A stretch of DNA of 64,000 nt. Origin: Anaerolineaceae bacterium. GTDB taxonomy: Bacteria > Chloroflexota > Anaerolineae > Aggregatilineales > Phototrophicaceae. Made by a program: the position numbers and the translations under genes. Shown here in pieces: positions 43,925 through 54,296 of the stretch (position 1 is its first letter; the number at the start of each line of letters is the position of its first letter). The stretch lies in NCBI GenBank assembly GCA_020634115.1, contig JACKCH010000010.1, positions 558,001 through 622,000 of the forward strand. The letters are read 5' to 3'. The notes beneath the pieces were generated by a model. The model was given only the letters and a program-made list of their open reading frames with translations. It was not told the origin of the DNA and made no database searches.

Positions 43925-45976
43925 ATGAAACATTGGCGACTGTGGTTATTGGGCATCCTGGTTGTGGTGCTGCTGGCCGGTTTCCCGGTGGCGGCGCAGG
44001 ATGGCGAACGAAGCCCGTTTGAAGGCTACCCGCAATTCCCCGCCCCGGACTTCCCGGCGGGACTGGCTTGGCTGAACGTCCCCGCCCCGCTGGATATTCA
44101 CGCTCTCCAGGGCAAAATCGTCCTGCTCGATTTCTGGACGTATGGCTGTATCAACTGTATTCACATGATTCCGGTAATCGAGCAGCTAGAGGATAAATAT
44201 GGCGACTCGCTGGTCGTCATCGGTGTACATTCGGCCAAGTTCGCCAACGAAGGTGAAACCGAGAACATCCGCCAGATTGTGCAGCGCTACGGGCTGCGTC
44301 ACCCGGTTATCAATGACAATGAATTCCGCGTGTGGAACACATATTCACCGTATGGCGTGAATGCCTGGCCGACCTTCGTGGTGATTGACCCGCTGGGCAA
44401 TCTGTTAGCGGTGCAGGCCGGTGAAATTCCTTTCTCGTCGTTTGACCAGTTGATCGGCGGGATGGTGGAATACTGGCGAGGGCGGGGCGAACTAAGCGAC
44501 ACACCACTGCAACTGGCCTTAGAAAGTGCCAGCCGTCCGAACACCGCCCTGGCTTTCCCCGGTAAGGTGCTGGCCGATGCGGCTGGTAGTCGTCTGTTTA
44601 TTGCCGATAGCAACCACAATCGCATCGTCATCGCTGATCTGAACACCTATGAGGTGCTGGATGTAGTGGGGAACGGTGGGCGCGGCCTGACGGATGGCAG
44701 TTTTAGCGCGGCCACCTTCGATAAACCGCAGGGCATGGCGCTGGCTGGCAGTACGCTGTATGTGGCCGATACCTATAACCATGCGATTCGCGCTATAGAC
44801 CTGCTCAACCGCACCGTGACAACCATCGCCGGAACCGGTGAGCAGAGTTATAGCCGTGAGGGGGGCGACGCCCTGACGACCGGCCTCAACAGTCCCTGGG
44901 CATTGGCACTCGGAGCGGACAATGTGCTGTATATTGCGATGGCCGGGATGCACCAAATCTGGGACCTGCGCCTGGATGATGGCGTGGTTGCGCCGCTAAT
45001 CGGCAATGGTGGCGAAGGTATCGTGGATGGGGCGTTCGGCGGGGCGCAGTTGGCGCAGCCCAGCGGCCTGTACCTCGCAGACGGCCAGTTATACTTTGCG
45101 GATAGCGAGTCTAGCAGTATCCGGGTGGCTGACCTGGATACCGGGGAAGTAGATACGCTGGCCGGGCCGGTGCGGAATGACTTATTCAGCTTTGGCGATG
45201 TAGACGGCGTTTTTGGCGTGTCCCAGTTGCAGCACGCCCTGGGTGTGACTGGTGGAGCGGATGGCCTGCTGTACGTGGCCGATACCTACAACAGCAAAAT
45301 TAAGGTGCTTGACCCGGCGGAACGGCGCATTACCACGCTGTTCGGTCTGTCCGGTAACGGCGGCTACCGTGATGGTGGCACGGACGAAGCTCAGTTCGAT
45401 GAGCCGGGCGGCCTGAGCTATGCGAACGGCAAGCTGTACGTGGCCGATACCAACAACCAGGTAATCCGCGTGATTGACCTGGAAACCAACACCGTCAGTA
45501 CCGTGACATTCCCCAACCCGGAGGCGCTGCTGGTGGATGGGGAAGCGGCAGTCGTGGCCGCGAACAGCGCCCTGGGTGAGCAGGTCACGCTACCAGCGCA
45601 GACAATAGCGGTTGGTGATGGTGGGATTGTACTCAATATCCTGCTGCCCGAAGGCTACCAACTGAATGACCTCGCACCATTTACCAGCATCTGGTCGGTA
45701 GATGGCGATGCCATTCAGATCGCGGCGGAGAACACGACACAAAGCATCATCGAACCGGAACTCCCGGTAGTGGTGCCGGTCACCCTGACCGAAGGCCGCG
45801 CGACACTACACGGCGACCTGACGATTTACTACTGCGAAAAGGTGAATCTCGACCTATGTTTCATTGACCAGGTGCAGGTGAGCATCCCGGTGGTTGTGAC
45901 GGCAGATAGCGACGACACGACGATTCACATTGACCGTGAAATCATCCCGCCAGTGGTGCAGACTAACGCGGGATAG
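43925..45976 (+). CDS. Secreted thioredoxin-like/NHL-repeat propeller protein
   Basis: The 683-residue protein has a signal peptide (RLWLLGILVVVLLAGFPVAA). A thioredoxin fold follows (about 60-180) with active site FWTYGCINCIHMIP (CINC). NHL repeats come next (about 205-545; AGSRLFIADSNHNRIVIADL and similar), then a beta-sandwich of about 120 residues. The plan matches bacterial NHLRC2-like proteins. It may exchange thiols in the envelope. GAGGT is 8 nt before the ATG. Confidence 0.87.
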   Translation: MKHWRLWLLGILVVVLLAGFPVAAQDGERSPFEGYPQFPAPDFPAGLAWLNVPAPLDIHALQGKIVLLDFWTYGCINCIHMIPVIEQLEDKYGDSLVVIGVHSAKFANEGETENIRQIVQRYGLRHPVINDNEFRVWNTYSPYGVNAWPTFVVIDPLGNLLAVQAGEIPFSSFDQLIGGMVEYWRGRGELSDTPLQLALESASRPNTALAFPGKVLADAAGSRLFIADSNHNRIVIADLNTYEVLDVVGNGGRGLTDGSFSAATFDKPQGMALAGSTLYVADTYNHAIRAIDLLNRTVTTIAGTGEQSYSREGGDALTTGLNSPWALALGADNVLYIAMAGMHQIWDLRLDDGVVAPLIGNGGEGIVDGAFGGAQLAQPSGLYLADGQLYFADSESSSIRVADLDTGEVDTLAGPVRNDLFSFGDVDGVFGVSQLQHALGVTGGADGLLYVADTYNSKIKVLDPAERRITTLFGLSGNGGYRDGGTDEAQFDEPGGLSYANGKLYVADTNNQVIRVIDLETNTVSTVTFPNPEALLVDGEAAVVAANSALGEQVTLPAQTIAVGDGGIVLNILLPEGYQLNDLAPFTSIWSVDGDAIQIAAENTTQSIIEPELPVVVPVTLTEGRATLHGDLTIYYCEKVNLDLCFIDQVQVSIPVVVTADSDDTTIHIDREIIPPVVQTNAG

Positions 45977-45990
45977 CAAATGCACTTAGC

Positions 45991-46028
45991 GGGACGCCTG
46001 TCCGGTTCTGACAAGCGTCCCATTTTTG
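45991..46028 (+). terminator. Intrinsic terminator after the thioredoxin-NHL gene
   Basis: Arms GGGACGC (45991-45997) and GCGTCCC (46015-46021) form a 7-bp stem followed by ATTTTT, 15 nt after the stop codon. Confidence 0.75.
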
Positions 46029-46143
46029 ATTCCGCCACCTGCGCGGTGACCTCCCCGATCATCCGAACCATTCCTTTCGATGACTCCCCCGTTTGGTTCT
46101 ATAATTGAGCATGGAACAATGTCTGACGAAAGGTGCTTTTTGG

Positions 46144-47862
46144 ATGAACGAGACCATGACATCGCGGGCGGCGCTGCGGGCCTGGGAAGATGGTAAACCG
46201 GATAATTTCTTTACGGCGGATACGAATTTACAGTACGTGCTGCGGCGCTATCTGGGGGATACGGCTTATCATGCGGCGGAAGCCCATTTTATCCAAACTG
46301 GTGGCGTGTGTGCTGCCGACCTTGACGCGGCGGCCAAAGATGAAGACCTCATCGGCAACCATCCCCGCCTGAATCGCTGGTCGGGCATTGGTGAGCGGAC
46401 TGAGCAAATCGAATTCCACCCGAATCATGATGTGATTGGGCGGGCTGCCTGGGCTACCGGTCTGTTGGCGGTTCAGGCCGAACCCGGCCATATTGTCGAG
46501 CAGTTGGGGCATTACTACCTGCTGGCGCATAACGGTGAAAACGGCCACATGTGTTCCATCACCTGTACGGCGGGGGCAGTCCGGGCGTTACAGGCCTTTG
46601 CTGATGACGCGATTAAAGCGAAGTTCCTGCCGCCGCTGCTGGACGCGAACTTCGACACCATGCAGCACGCCGCGCAGTTCCTGACCGAACTGCAAGGGGG
46701 CAGCGATGTCGGCGCGAATGCCGTCACCGCACTGCCGAATGGAGATGGTACCTGGCGCATCAACGGGGAGAAGTGGTTCTGCTCGAATATCAATGCCGAC
46801 CAGTTCATTATCACCGCGCGCCCGCTGGACGCCCCCGGCGGTACGAAAGGATTAGGGCTGTTCCTCGTGCCGCGCCTGCTGGAAAACGGAGAAACCAATG
46901 GCTTTTACCTGCGCCGCCTGAAAGAGAAACTCGGCACACGCACCCTCGCCAGCGCCGAACTCGACTTCGTGGACGCGCTGGCCTACCCGGTGGGCGACCT
47001 GGGGCGGGGATTCAAGAACATGGTCGAAGCGGTGCTGAACACGTCACGCCTGATGAATGCCGTCGCCTGTGCCGCCGCGATTCGCCGTTCCGCAATTGAA
47101 GCCGGGAGCTATGCGTGCAGCCGGGAGGCCTTCGGTAACCCCATCGCCAGCTATCCACTGGTGCAAGAAACCTACGCCGATATTGCGGCTGAAGCTTACG
47201 CGGCTACCGCGTCATGTTTCGCCCTGGCACATCTCATAGACCGGATAGACACCGGGCAGGGGGATGAGGACGACATAGCGACTCACCGCCTGCTGGTCAA
47301 CATTAACAAATACATCACCAGCATCCGGGCGACAGATGCCGTTCACCAGGCGATTGAGGTGTTAGGCGGCAATGGCGCGATTGAAACCTTCAGCATTTTG
47401 CCGCGCCTCTACCGGGATATGATCGTGTTTGAGAGTTGGGAAGGGTCGCATAACGTGCTGTGTCTCCAGGTGTTGCGGGACATCACGCGCTACCAGATTC
47501 ACGAACCGTTTTTCCGTTTCGTGGGGGCGCAGCTAGACACGGTGAAGGATGCGCGGTTGGAAGCGGATGCCGCCCAGGTACGAGCGGCGCTAGAGGCGTG
47601 CGGGCGCTTGCTGGTGCGAATGGTCGCCCATGACCAACGTTACGCCGAAGCGCATTCACGGCGTATGGCCGACCTGTTCGGCTACACAGCGCAGGCGGCA
47701 CTGCTGCTGGCCGAAGCGCAGTGGGAACTCGACCAGGGTTTACCCACGCCCAAGCCGGACATCATCACGCATTTCGTCAATCGGCATCTGCGCCCCGGCT
47801 ACGACCCGCTGGATGATGCGGGCTACCTGGCCCGTATCGAGCGCCTGATGGCGGCGGTTTGA
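46144..47862 (+). CDS. Acyl-CoA dehydrogenase (AidB-like)
   Basis: About 572 residues from ATG 46144 (GAAAGGTG upstream; a longer frame begins at 46105). Typical blocks are MCSITCTAGAVRAL, FLTELQGGSDVGANAV (FAD/substrate), KWFCSNINADQFIITARP and EVLGGNGAIETFSILPRLYR, then ESWEGSHNVLCLQVLRD. The last is close to AidB-type enzymes. It probably oxidises an acyl-CoA or acts in alkylation protection. It is a single gene with no electron-transfer partners nearby. Confidence 0.88.
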   Translation: MNETMTSRAALRAWEDGKPDNFFTADTNLQYVLRRYLGDTAYHAAEAHFIQTGGVCAADLDAAAKDEDLIGNHPRLNRWSGIGERTEQIEFHPNHDVIGRAAWATGLLAVQAEPGHIVEQLGHYYLLAHNGENGHMCSITCTAGAVRALQAFADDAIKAKFLPPLLDANFDTMQHAAQFLTELQGGSDVGANAVTALPNGDGTWRINGEKWFCSNINADQFIITARPLDAPGGTKGLGLFLVPRLLENGETNGFYLRRLKEKLGTRTLASAELDFVDALAYPVGDLGRGFKNMVEAVLNTSRLMNAVACAAAIRRSAIEAGSYACSREAFGNPIASYPLVQETYADIAAEAYAATASCFALAHLIDRIDTGQGDEDDIATHRLLVNINKYITSIRATDAVHQAIEVLGGNGAIETFSILPRLYRDMIVFESWEGSHNVLCLQVLRDITRYQIHEPFFRFVGAQLDTVKDARLEADAAQVRAALEACGRLLVRMVAHDQRYAEAHSRRMADLFGYTAQAALLLAEAQWELDQGLPTPKPDIITHFVNRHLRPGYDPLDDAGYLARIERLMAAV

Positions 47863-47866
47863 GCAC

Positions 47867-47930
47867 CACCGGACGCGAACATCTCACAAGGCTGTCCGGT
47901 GAATCCATCAGGATACGTTTCTGAGTATCC
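47867..47930. terminator. Paired hairpins between convergent genes
   Basis: CACCGGAC (47867-47874) pairs with GTCCGGTG (47894-47901), and GGATAC (47911-47916) with GTATCC (47925-47930). They fill the 107-nt gap between the convergent dehydrogenase and OpgC genes. T runs are weak, so a terminating role is only likely. Confidence 0.35.
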
Positions 47931-47969
47931 GTCGGACGGCAATCAATCCGTGCGAGTTCATCAATCCGG

Positions 47970-49166
47970 TCAGCGCGGGATAATCCTGAACAGGACTTTG
48001 TAGCGCACCATGAGCCAGATCGCCAGCATTACCACTGTTTCACCCAGGGCATTGATCCAGATGCGATTTTCCTGGAACAGCGGGATATTTGCCATGAGCA
48101 TCACGTAGAAAAGGTGAACGACGAAAACGTAGAGCGACGCCTGTCCAATGGGGATGAAGAACCAGCCCACAACCCGGTTGAATCCTTTCCAGAACCGCGT
48201 GAGCAGGGCGTAAAAGACGGCAAAGACAATCCACGCATTCAGCAGACGCCCAATGCCTAACCAGACTCGTGAGAAATACTGGGCGTAAATCTGGTTAAAC
48301 GGGTCTTCACCGATGATTTTGAGGCGCATATCGTAGGGAACGTCAATCCAGGGGTTATTCAGGCTGTAAAACATCAGCACTAAAAACGCGATGGTGATGA
48401 CGGCCAGCAGTGGCCGTCCGAACCTGCCTCGCGCTATCCGCAGCACATCCTGCCAATGATACCCAGCCACGATTCCAGTCACGAAAAGCGCCTGCCACGC
48501 CAGCAGCGAAAACGCATTCTCAAACTGGGCAATCGTGACGCGCGTCGGATTCGCCGCGTTATACAGGTAAATCCCGCCGCTGATGAGCGCCACCAGGATG
48601 AGCATCCGGTGTTCCAGCGTCCACAACACCAACGGGGCGACCAGCATCAACACCACAAACAAGCCCATGATATTGAACTGGCCGGGGCCATAACGCAGAA
48701 TCAGCATATTGCGGATAAAACTGAGCGCGTCCCCGCCGGTATTATCGTACAGGTCGTAAACAATGCCGGTACGGGTATCCGTGAAGGTATATAGCACACT
48801 GGCATTGAGAAACGGGATGAAACGCAGCAGATACACCGCGACGACCACCCCCAGACTTACAGCGTAAAGCTGCGCCCCCCGCCGGAACAATTTACGCGCT
48901 GCCAGCGCCCAACCCGCTGCGGCGATTCGGGCGGGATAGATCAGGCCGATTACCAGACCGGACAGTAGAATAAACGCTTCGGGTTCGCTGACGACCCCAA
49001 AACGCTCCTTCGTCAAAAAGTGGTAGGCCGACGGGATTTCAATATGCGCGATGATGACCATGAACATGGCGACTCCACGCAGAAAATCAATCCGAAGATC
49101 ACGCTTGTCACCATCAACCGGATACCGCCAGCCCATAGTTTCTTTCTCACTACCTGGATCGTTCAT
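47970..49166 (-). CDS. OpgC-type membrane acyltransferase
   Basis: Up to 420 residues from 49232; ATG 49166 (MNDPGSEKETMGWRYPVDGD) is preferred as it removes a non-conserved leader. About ten membrane helices are visible. DLRIDFLRGVAMFMVIIAHI at the N-terminus and SEPEAFILLSGLVIGLIYPA identify the OpgC family, which adds succinyl or acyl groups to surface glycans. It lies at the edge of the glycan cluster and may modify its product. Confidence 0.82.
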   Translation of the reverse strand: MNDPGSEKETMGWRYPVDGDKRDLRIDFLRGVAMFMVIIAHIEIPSAYHFLTKERFGVVSEPEAFILLSGLVIGLIYPARIAAAGWALAARKLFRRGAQLYAVSLGVVVAVYLLRFIPFLNASVLYTFTDTRTGIVYDLYDNTGGDALSFIRNMLILRYGPGQFNIMGLFVVLMLVAPLVLWTLEHRMLILVALISGGIYLYNAANPTRVTIAQFENAFSLLAWQALFVTGIVAGYHWQDVLRIARGRFGRPLLAVITIAFLVLMFYSLNNPWIDVPYDMRLKIIGEDPFNQIYAQYFSRVWLGIGRLLNAWIVFAVFYALLTRFWKGFNRVVGWFFIPIGQASLYVFVVHLFYVMLMANIPLFQENRIWINALGETVVMLAIWLMVRYKVLFRIIPR

Positions 49167-49414
49167 AGCCGCTGCCCGCGTTTGTGGGAGAATATACCCT
49201 GCGATTCTATACTCAAATCCAGCAGGCAACAATTTACCCGGCGTTGAGCAAATCAGTGTCCGTATCCTGTTCGGGAATGGCTGACGGACTCGACTATAAT
49301 CAATATTCAGGAATGTGGATATTCGGTGCGCTGAAATTGCAGACTTGAATTTATACTAAAAACAGCCGCGACCACCGGCAGGATTCTCCACGATCATTAA
49401 TCAGCAAAGGATAG

Positions 49415-50203
49415 GTGAACTTGTTGGATAAAGTTAGGGAATTAGTCGCGTCCCGTGAAATTCTGCTGAACTGGGTGGGGCGGGAATTCAAAGTGCGCTA
49501 CAGCCAGTCTGTATTAGGCGTGGCTTGGGCGCTGCTCCAACCGCTTTCCATGATGGTGATTACCACCATTGTCTTTTCCATCTTTCTCAAAGTGCCTTCG
49601 CGGGACATTCCCTACCCGGTTTTTGTCTACAGTGGGCTGCTCCTGTGGATGTACTTTTCCAACACTCTCAGCACGGCGACCCCCAGCGTGGCCGATAACT
49701 ATACCCTGGTGAGTAAAGTCTACTTCCCGCGTGAGATTCTGCCGCTGTCGTTCGTCTTTGTGGGCATCGTCGACTTCCTCATCGCCACCTCGATTTTTGT
49801 GGTACTGCTGCTCATCTACCAGATTCACATCGGGGCTGCTGTCCTGCTTGTGCCACTGATTATCCTGATCCAATCCGCGCTGATCCTCGGTATCAGCCTG
49901 ATTCTGGGGGCGCTGAATGTCTTTTACCGCGACATCCGCTTTGTGTTGCCACTCCTGGTGCAATTATGGATGTATCTATCCCCGATTTTTTACCCGACGG
50001 ATATTGTGCCGGAGGCGTTCAGACCTTTCTATTTCCTCAACCCGATGGCGACTCTGATTGATGCTTTCCGGCGGGTGATCTTCTTCAACCAGATGCCGGA
50101 TTGGCCGTATTTCGGATTTGCCGCCCTGGTGTCTTTTCTCATCCTGCTGGTGGGATACCGCTATTTCAAACGGGTGGAGCGCCAATTCGCTGACCTGATC
50201 TGA
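49415..50203 (+). CDS. wzm: Polysaccharide ABC exporter permease
   Basis: The 262-residue protein starts at GTG 49415 (AAAGGATAG before it). It has about six membrane helices with ABC-2 features: RYSQSVLGVAWALLQPLSMM, then FYRDIRFVLPLLVQLWMYLS and PIFYPTDIVPE. These are standard for Wzm/TagG-type glycan exporters. The Wzt partner follows 101 nt downstream. Together they export a finished polysaccharide through the membrane. Confidence 0.92.
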   Translation: MNLLDKVRELVASREILLNWVGREFKVRYSQSVLGVAWALLQPLSMMVITTIVFSIFLKVPSRDIPYPVFVYSGLLLWMYFSNTLSTATPSVADNYTLVSKVYFPREILPLSFVFVGIVDFLIATSIFVVLLLIYQIHIGAAVLLVPLIILIQSALILGISLILGALNVFYRDIRFVLPLLVQLWMYLSPIFYPTDIVPEAFRPFYFLNPMATLIDAFRRVIFFNQMPDWPYFGFAALVSFLILLVGYRYFKRVERQFADLI

Positions 50204-50304
50204 CCGTCACTACTGATAGGAGCGTGAAAGGGTTCATTTATATATTTGTGTGAGATATATTCCCACACTCCATTCAAAATTTACGGAGACCGATTCAGTC
50301 TGGT

Positions 50305-51573
50305 ATGGCTGTCATTGAGCTTCATCATGTGGATAAGATTTACCACCTGGGCAAACGCAGCAGCAGCCTGCGCGAAGCAATTGCTCAGGGTACGGTTCGC
50401 CTTGTACGCCGGCAGAGGGGCGAACAGACCCCGCCGCTCCATGCCCTGGATAATGTGTCATTTGAGGTGAAGGCTGGTGAAGCGTTAGGCATCATCGGGC
50501 ATAACGGCGCGGGGAAAAGCACCATTCTCAAGCTGCTGTCACGGGTCGCGTTTCCAACCAACGGCACGATTCACACAAACGGACGGCTGGCGGCGTTGAT
50601 CGAGTTGGGGGCGGGGTTTCACCCGGAACTTTCGGGGCGGGAGAATATCTATCTCAACGGTTCGATCCTGGGGTTGAAGCGGCGCGAAATCACGGCGCAG
50701 TTCGATCAGATTGTGGAATTTGCCGGGCTGGAAGCGTTTATTGATACCCCGGTTAAACGGTATTCCTCCGGGATGTATGTACGGCTGGCCTTTGCGGTGG
50801 CCGCCCATGTCCGCTCCGATATTCTGCTCGTGGACGAAGTGCTGTCGGTGGGCGATGTGGCCTTCCAGCAGAAGTGTATGACCAAGATGCAGGAACTACG
50901 CGATCAGGGCGTCACGATTGTCCTGGTGACACATAACCTGTGGACAGTCGAGAGTTTTTGTGACCGTGCCATCCTCTTGAATCATGGCAAAATCCAGGCG
51001 GAGGGTAGTCCGGCAGCGGTCGTACAGGCCTACCGGCAGAACGAACGGGATGAACTGGTCGCCACCACCCAGGCCGAGGCAACCACGTCCGCCCCGGATA
51101 CTCCCGCCGCTGCCAATAAAGATGAAACCGTCATTACACGGGTTGAGATTTTAGACAAAGACGGCCAGCCCAAAGCGGACTTTGAATCATGGGATTCTAT
51201 CACGGTGCGGGTGCATTACCGCACGCCCAAACCCATCCAGAGTCCCTATCTGGTGATCCGCATTTCACGTTCGGATGGCCTGGTGTGCTGCCGGGCGACC
51301 AACAGCCGTGAACCGGATTTCTCGGCGCGGCAGTTGGCGGGTGAAGGCGTCTTTGAAGTCCTGGTTGGGCCGTTGCCCCTGCTGCCCGATACGTACAATC
51401 TGGACGCCCATATTGCCGACAGCCAGCAGCCTATCCTTCACGCCAGCAGTTCCAAACAGACGTTTCGTATCAATGGTGATCTGGGCGAACCCGGTGAATC
51501 GGGCGTGTTCTGGGTGGATGCTTATTGGAAAAGCCCGGAAGTGAGTCCTACGTATAGCGAGCGGCCGGAATAA
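50305..51573 (+). CDS. wzt: Polysaccharide ABC exporter ATPase with glycan-binding C-terminal domain
   Basis: The 422-residue protein has Walker A IIGHNGAGKSTILK (about 63-76), signature RYSSGMYVRLAFAVA and Walker B DILLVDEVLSVGD. The C-terminal domain (about 270-422) is the Wzt beta-sandwich (VITRVEILDKDGQPKADFES, FEVLVGPLPLLPDTYNLDAH). That domain recognises the end of the glycan chain in ABC-dependent O-antigen export. This implies a terminally modified polymer. Confidence 0.92.
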   Translation: MAVIELHHVDKIYHLGKRSSSLREAIAQGTVRLVRRQRGEQTPPLHALDNVSFEVKAGEALGIIGHNGAGKSTILKLLSRVAFPTNGTIHTNGRLAALIELGAGFHPELSGRENIYLNGSILGLKRREITAQFDQIVEFAGLEAFIDTPVKRYSSGMYVRLAFAVAAHVRSDILLVDEVLSVGDVAFQQKCMTKMQELRDQGVTIVLVTHNLWTVESFCDRAILLNHGKIQAEGSPAAVVQAYRQNERDELVATTQAEATTSAPDTPAAANKDETVITRVEILDKDGQPKADFESWDSITVRVHYRTPKPIQSPYLVIRISRSDGLVCCRATNSREPDFSARQLAGEGVFEVLVGPLPLLPDTYNLDAHIADSQQPILHASSSKQTFRINGDLGEPGESGVFWVDAYWKSPEVSPTYSERPE

Positions 51574-51585
51574 CGAGAATCCATT

Positions 51586-54264
51586 ATGTCGTATCGTATC
51601 AAGGTACAGGATATTGAACTCAGTCAGCCTATCCCGAATATCACCGGGCTGGACGGTTATCATCAGTTGCAGTGTACGGTGCGTCTGCACGGCACGCCGA
51701 TCACATCGTTCCGCCTGCCGGTGACGGGCGATTACTGTGCCGGGCAGGACATCCTGGAGACAATTCTAGAGAAGCACAATTGGGCTATTGTCCAATATCT
51801 GTTGGAGCAGGAACTGGCAGCACCGCTGACCGCTGAACCCCTTCGCTACGAGGCGTTTCTGGATACGCCGCCCATCCCATTTGATGGCCCGTATCCGCTG
51901 GTGACAGTGGCGGTCTGTACCCGCGACCGCACGGATAACCTCAGCCTGTGTCTGGAATCACTCATGCAGTTGGATTACCCGGCGCTGGACATCCTGATTG
52001 TGGATAATGCACCGCAGACTGATGCCACTGAGCGGTTGGTCGAACAGTATCCGACGGTACGCTATGCCTGCGAACCGCGTCCGGGACTGGATTGGGCGCG
52101 GAACCGGGCCATCCTGGAAGCGCGGGGGGAAATCATCACCTTCACCGACGATGACGTGGTGGTAGACCCCGGCTGGGTACGGGCGCTGGCGCAGGTGTTT
52201 GTCGAAAACCCCGAAGCCATGTGTGTGACCGGCCTCACCGTCCCCTATGAAATCGAAACCGAGGCGCAGTACCTGCTGGAACTCTACGGCGGGTTTGGGC
52301 GCGGCTTCAGCCGGAAGTGGTTCCGCGCAGACATCGAAAACGGCGAAGAAACCGGGTTTGGTTACGGCGGGGCGGGGCGCTATGGGGCGGGCGCGAATAT
52401 GGCGTTCCGCCGCAGCATCTTTGACGAGATCGGCCTGTTTGACCCGGCGCTGGATGTGGGAACCGTCACTAATGGCGGCGGCGACCTCGAAATCTTCTTC
52501 CGCGTCCTCAATGAAGGTTACACCCTGGTTTACGAGCCGTCCATGCTGGTGCGGCATCGTCATCGCCGCGAGTATGACCAGCTCTGGAAGCAGATTCATA
52601 ATAACGGTATCGGCCTGTATGCCTATTTTGACCGGGAAATCCAGCATTACCCGAATGCCCGCGCCGGATTCAAGCACCTGGGACGCTACTGGTTGCGCTG
52701 GTGGAATGCGCGGCGGTTGGTCATTTCGCTGTTCCGCCCGACTCTTTTCCCGCGTGACCTGATTTGGGCAGAACTCAAAGGTTCGGTCATCGGCATCCTG
52801 AGCCGCCGCTACCGGAAGGCACAACGCCGGGCAGTGGAGATCGAAGCGCAGTTCGGCCCGCAGGTGGTGGAGACGAATCCACCCGCTCCAGCGCCACTGC
52901 CAACCCCGAACCGGACGCCGAACGCTGAAATCAGCATCCGCACCCTGGATTTAACCCAGCCGCTGCCGGATATGGCCGACGCTGCCGCCTTCAACAAATT
53001 GCATATCCTGGTGACGCTCGGCAGCCGTACTCTGGGCATGATCGTCATCCACAATAAGCAGCAGCCGATTTCAGTTATGCGCCTGCGCCATGAGGTCGTG
53101 TCGCAGTTACACGCTGCTCTGCTGATCCGCGACGCCAATGCCAGCCTGGATTCTGTCTGGACGCCGCTGCACGCTGCCATGAATGCTCGCTACAGCGCCG
53201 TGCCGCATCCCGCCGCGTCAGAACGCGGACGGTTGCCAGACCACGTCAGGGTATCGGTCATTGTTGGCACGTATGACCGCCCAAATGATCTCCAAGACTG
53301 CTTGCAAGCTCTCACCAGCCAGCGCACCAACCGCCCGGTAGAGATCATCGTCTCCGATAACCACCCCGAATCCGGGCTGACTCCGCCGGTTGTGGCGCGG
53401 TTTGCTGGCGTGCGGCTGGTGAGCGAAAGCCGCAAGGGGGCATCTTTCGCCCGGAATGCCGGGATTTGCGCGGCCAGTGGGGAAATCATCGTCACTACCG
53501 ACGACGACATTATCATGCCGGATTACTGGCTGGAAAATCTGGTCGCGCCCTTCAACCGGAGTGATGTGATGATGGTTACGGGTAACTTTATGCCCCCTGA
53601 ACTCAAAACCCCGGCGCAGCAGGCCTTCGCCAGCTATGACAATATGGGGCGCGGTCACCAGAAATTTGAAGTGGACGGCGGCTGGTTTGAATCGTTCCGG
53701 CGGCGGGCGGTGCGTACCTGGGAGTTGGGCGGCACAGGCAACGCAGCTTATCGTGCTGAACTGTTCCAGAACCCGAAAATCGGCCTGATGGAAGAAATCC
53801 TGGGGGCGGGTGTCCCCACCGGCACGGGCGAGGATATCTACTTATTCTACAAGGTGCTGAAAGCTGGATACATCATCGTTTATGAGCCGTCAGCCTATGT
53901 CTGGCACAAGTACCGCTCCGACATGGCCGCCTTCAAACGACAGATTTACAACTACAGCAAAGGCCATATCGCCTATCACCTGCTGACGATTGCGCGGGAC
54001 GGCGACTGGCGTGGCTTGGTGCAGATTCTGTATGTCCTGCCACGCTGGCGCATCCAGCAGATTTTTGAGCGCGTGGTGCGGCACAAAGGCCAACCGTTGT
54101 CTATCACCTGGCAGGAAATCAAAGGGAATCTGGCTGGCCCCTGGTCGCTCTGGCAGGCCAAACAGCATGTCCGCCGGGAAAACCGCAAGCACACAGCCTT
54201 ACCGATGGAAGCCAATCCGCCGCTGTTCGCCCGACAGGACGAAGAGCGCCAGAGCCTACCGTAA
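51586..54264 (+). CDS. Duplicated two-domain GT2 glycosyltransferase
   Basis: The 892-residue protein consists of two homologous halves (about 1-440 and 445-892). Each has an N-terminal beta-region of about 90 residues (KVQDIELSQPIPNITG versus IRTLDLTQPLPDMADA), then a GT2 catalytic domain. The nucleotide-sugar metal motifs are FTDDDVVVDP (about 187) and VTTDDDIIMP (about 635). It probably adds two sugars, perhaps alternately, to the exported chain. It follows wzt by 12 nt. Confidence 0.88.
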   Translation: MSYRIKVQDIELSQPIPNITGLDGYHQLQCTVRLHGTPITSFRLPVTGDYCAGQDILETILEKHNWAIVQYLLEQELAAPLTAEPLRYEAFLDTPPIPFDGPYPLVTVAVCTRDRTDNLSLCLESLMQLDYPALDILIVDNAPQTDATERLVEQYPTVRYACEPRPGLDWARNRAILEARGEIITFTDDDVVVDPGWVRALAQVFVENPEAMCVTGLTVPYEIETEAQYLLELYGGFGRGFSRKWFRADIENGEETGFGYGGAGRYGAGANMAFRRSIFDEIGLFDPALDVGTVTNGGGDLEIFFRVLNEGYTLVYEPSMLVRHRHRREYDQLWKQIHNNGIGLYAYFDREIQHYPNARAGFKHLGRYWLRWWNARRLVISLFRPTLFPRDLIWAELKGSVIGILSRRYRKAQRRAVEIEAQFGPQVVETNPPAPAPLPTPNRTPNAEISIRTLDLTQPLPDMADAAAFNKLHILVTLGSRTLGMIVIHNKQQPISVMRLRHEVVSQLHAALLIRDANASLDSVWTPLHAAMNARYSAVPHPAASERGRLPDHVRVSVIVGTYDRPNDLQDCLQALTSQRTNRPVEIIVSDNHPESGLTPPVVARFAGVRLVSESRKGASFARNAGICAASGEIIVTTDDDIIMPDYWLENLVAPFNRSDVMMVTGNFMPPELKTPAQQAFASYDNMGRGHQKFEVDGGWFESFRRRAVRTWELGGTGNAAYRAELFQNPKIGLMEEILGAGVPTGTGEDIYLFYKVLKAGYIIVYEPSAYVWHKYRSDMAAFKRQIYNYSKGHIAYHLLTIARDGDWRGLVQILYVLPRWRIQQIFERVVRHKGQPLSITWQEIKGNLAGPWSLWQAKQHVRRENRKHTALPMEANPPLFARQDEERQSLP

Positions 54265-54296
54265 CTGTTTGTCTGGGGGACAGTACAGTCGCTATC

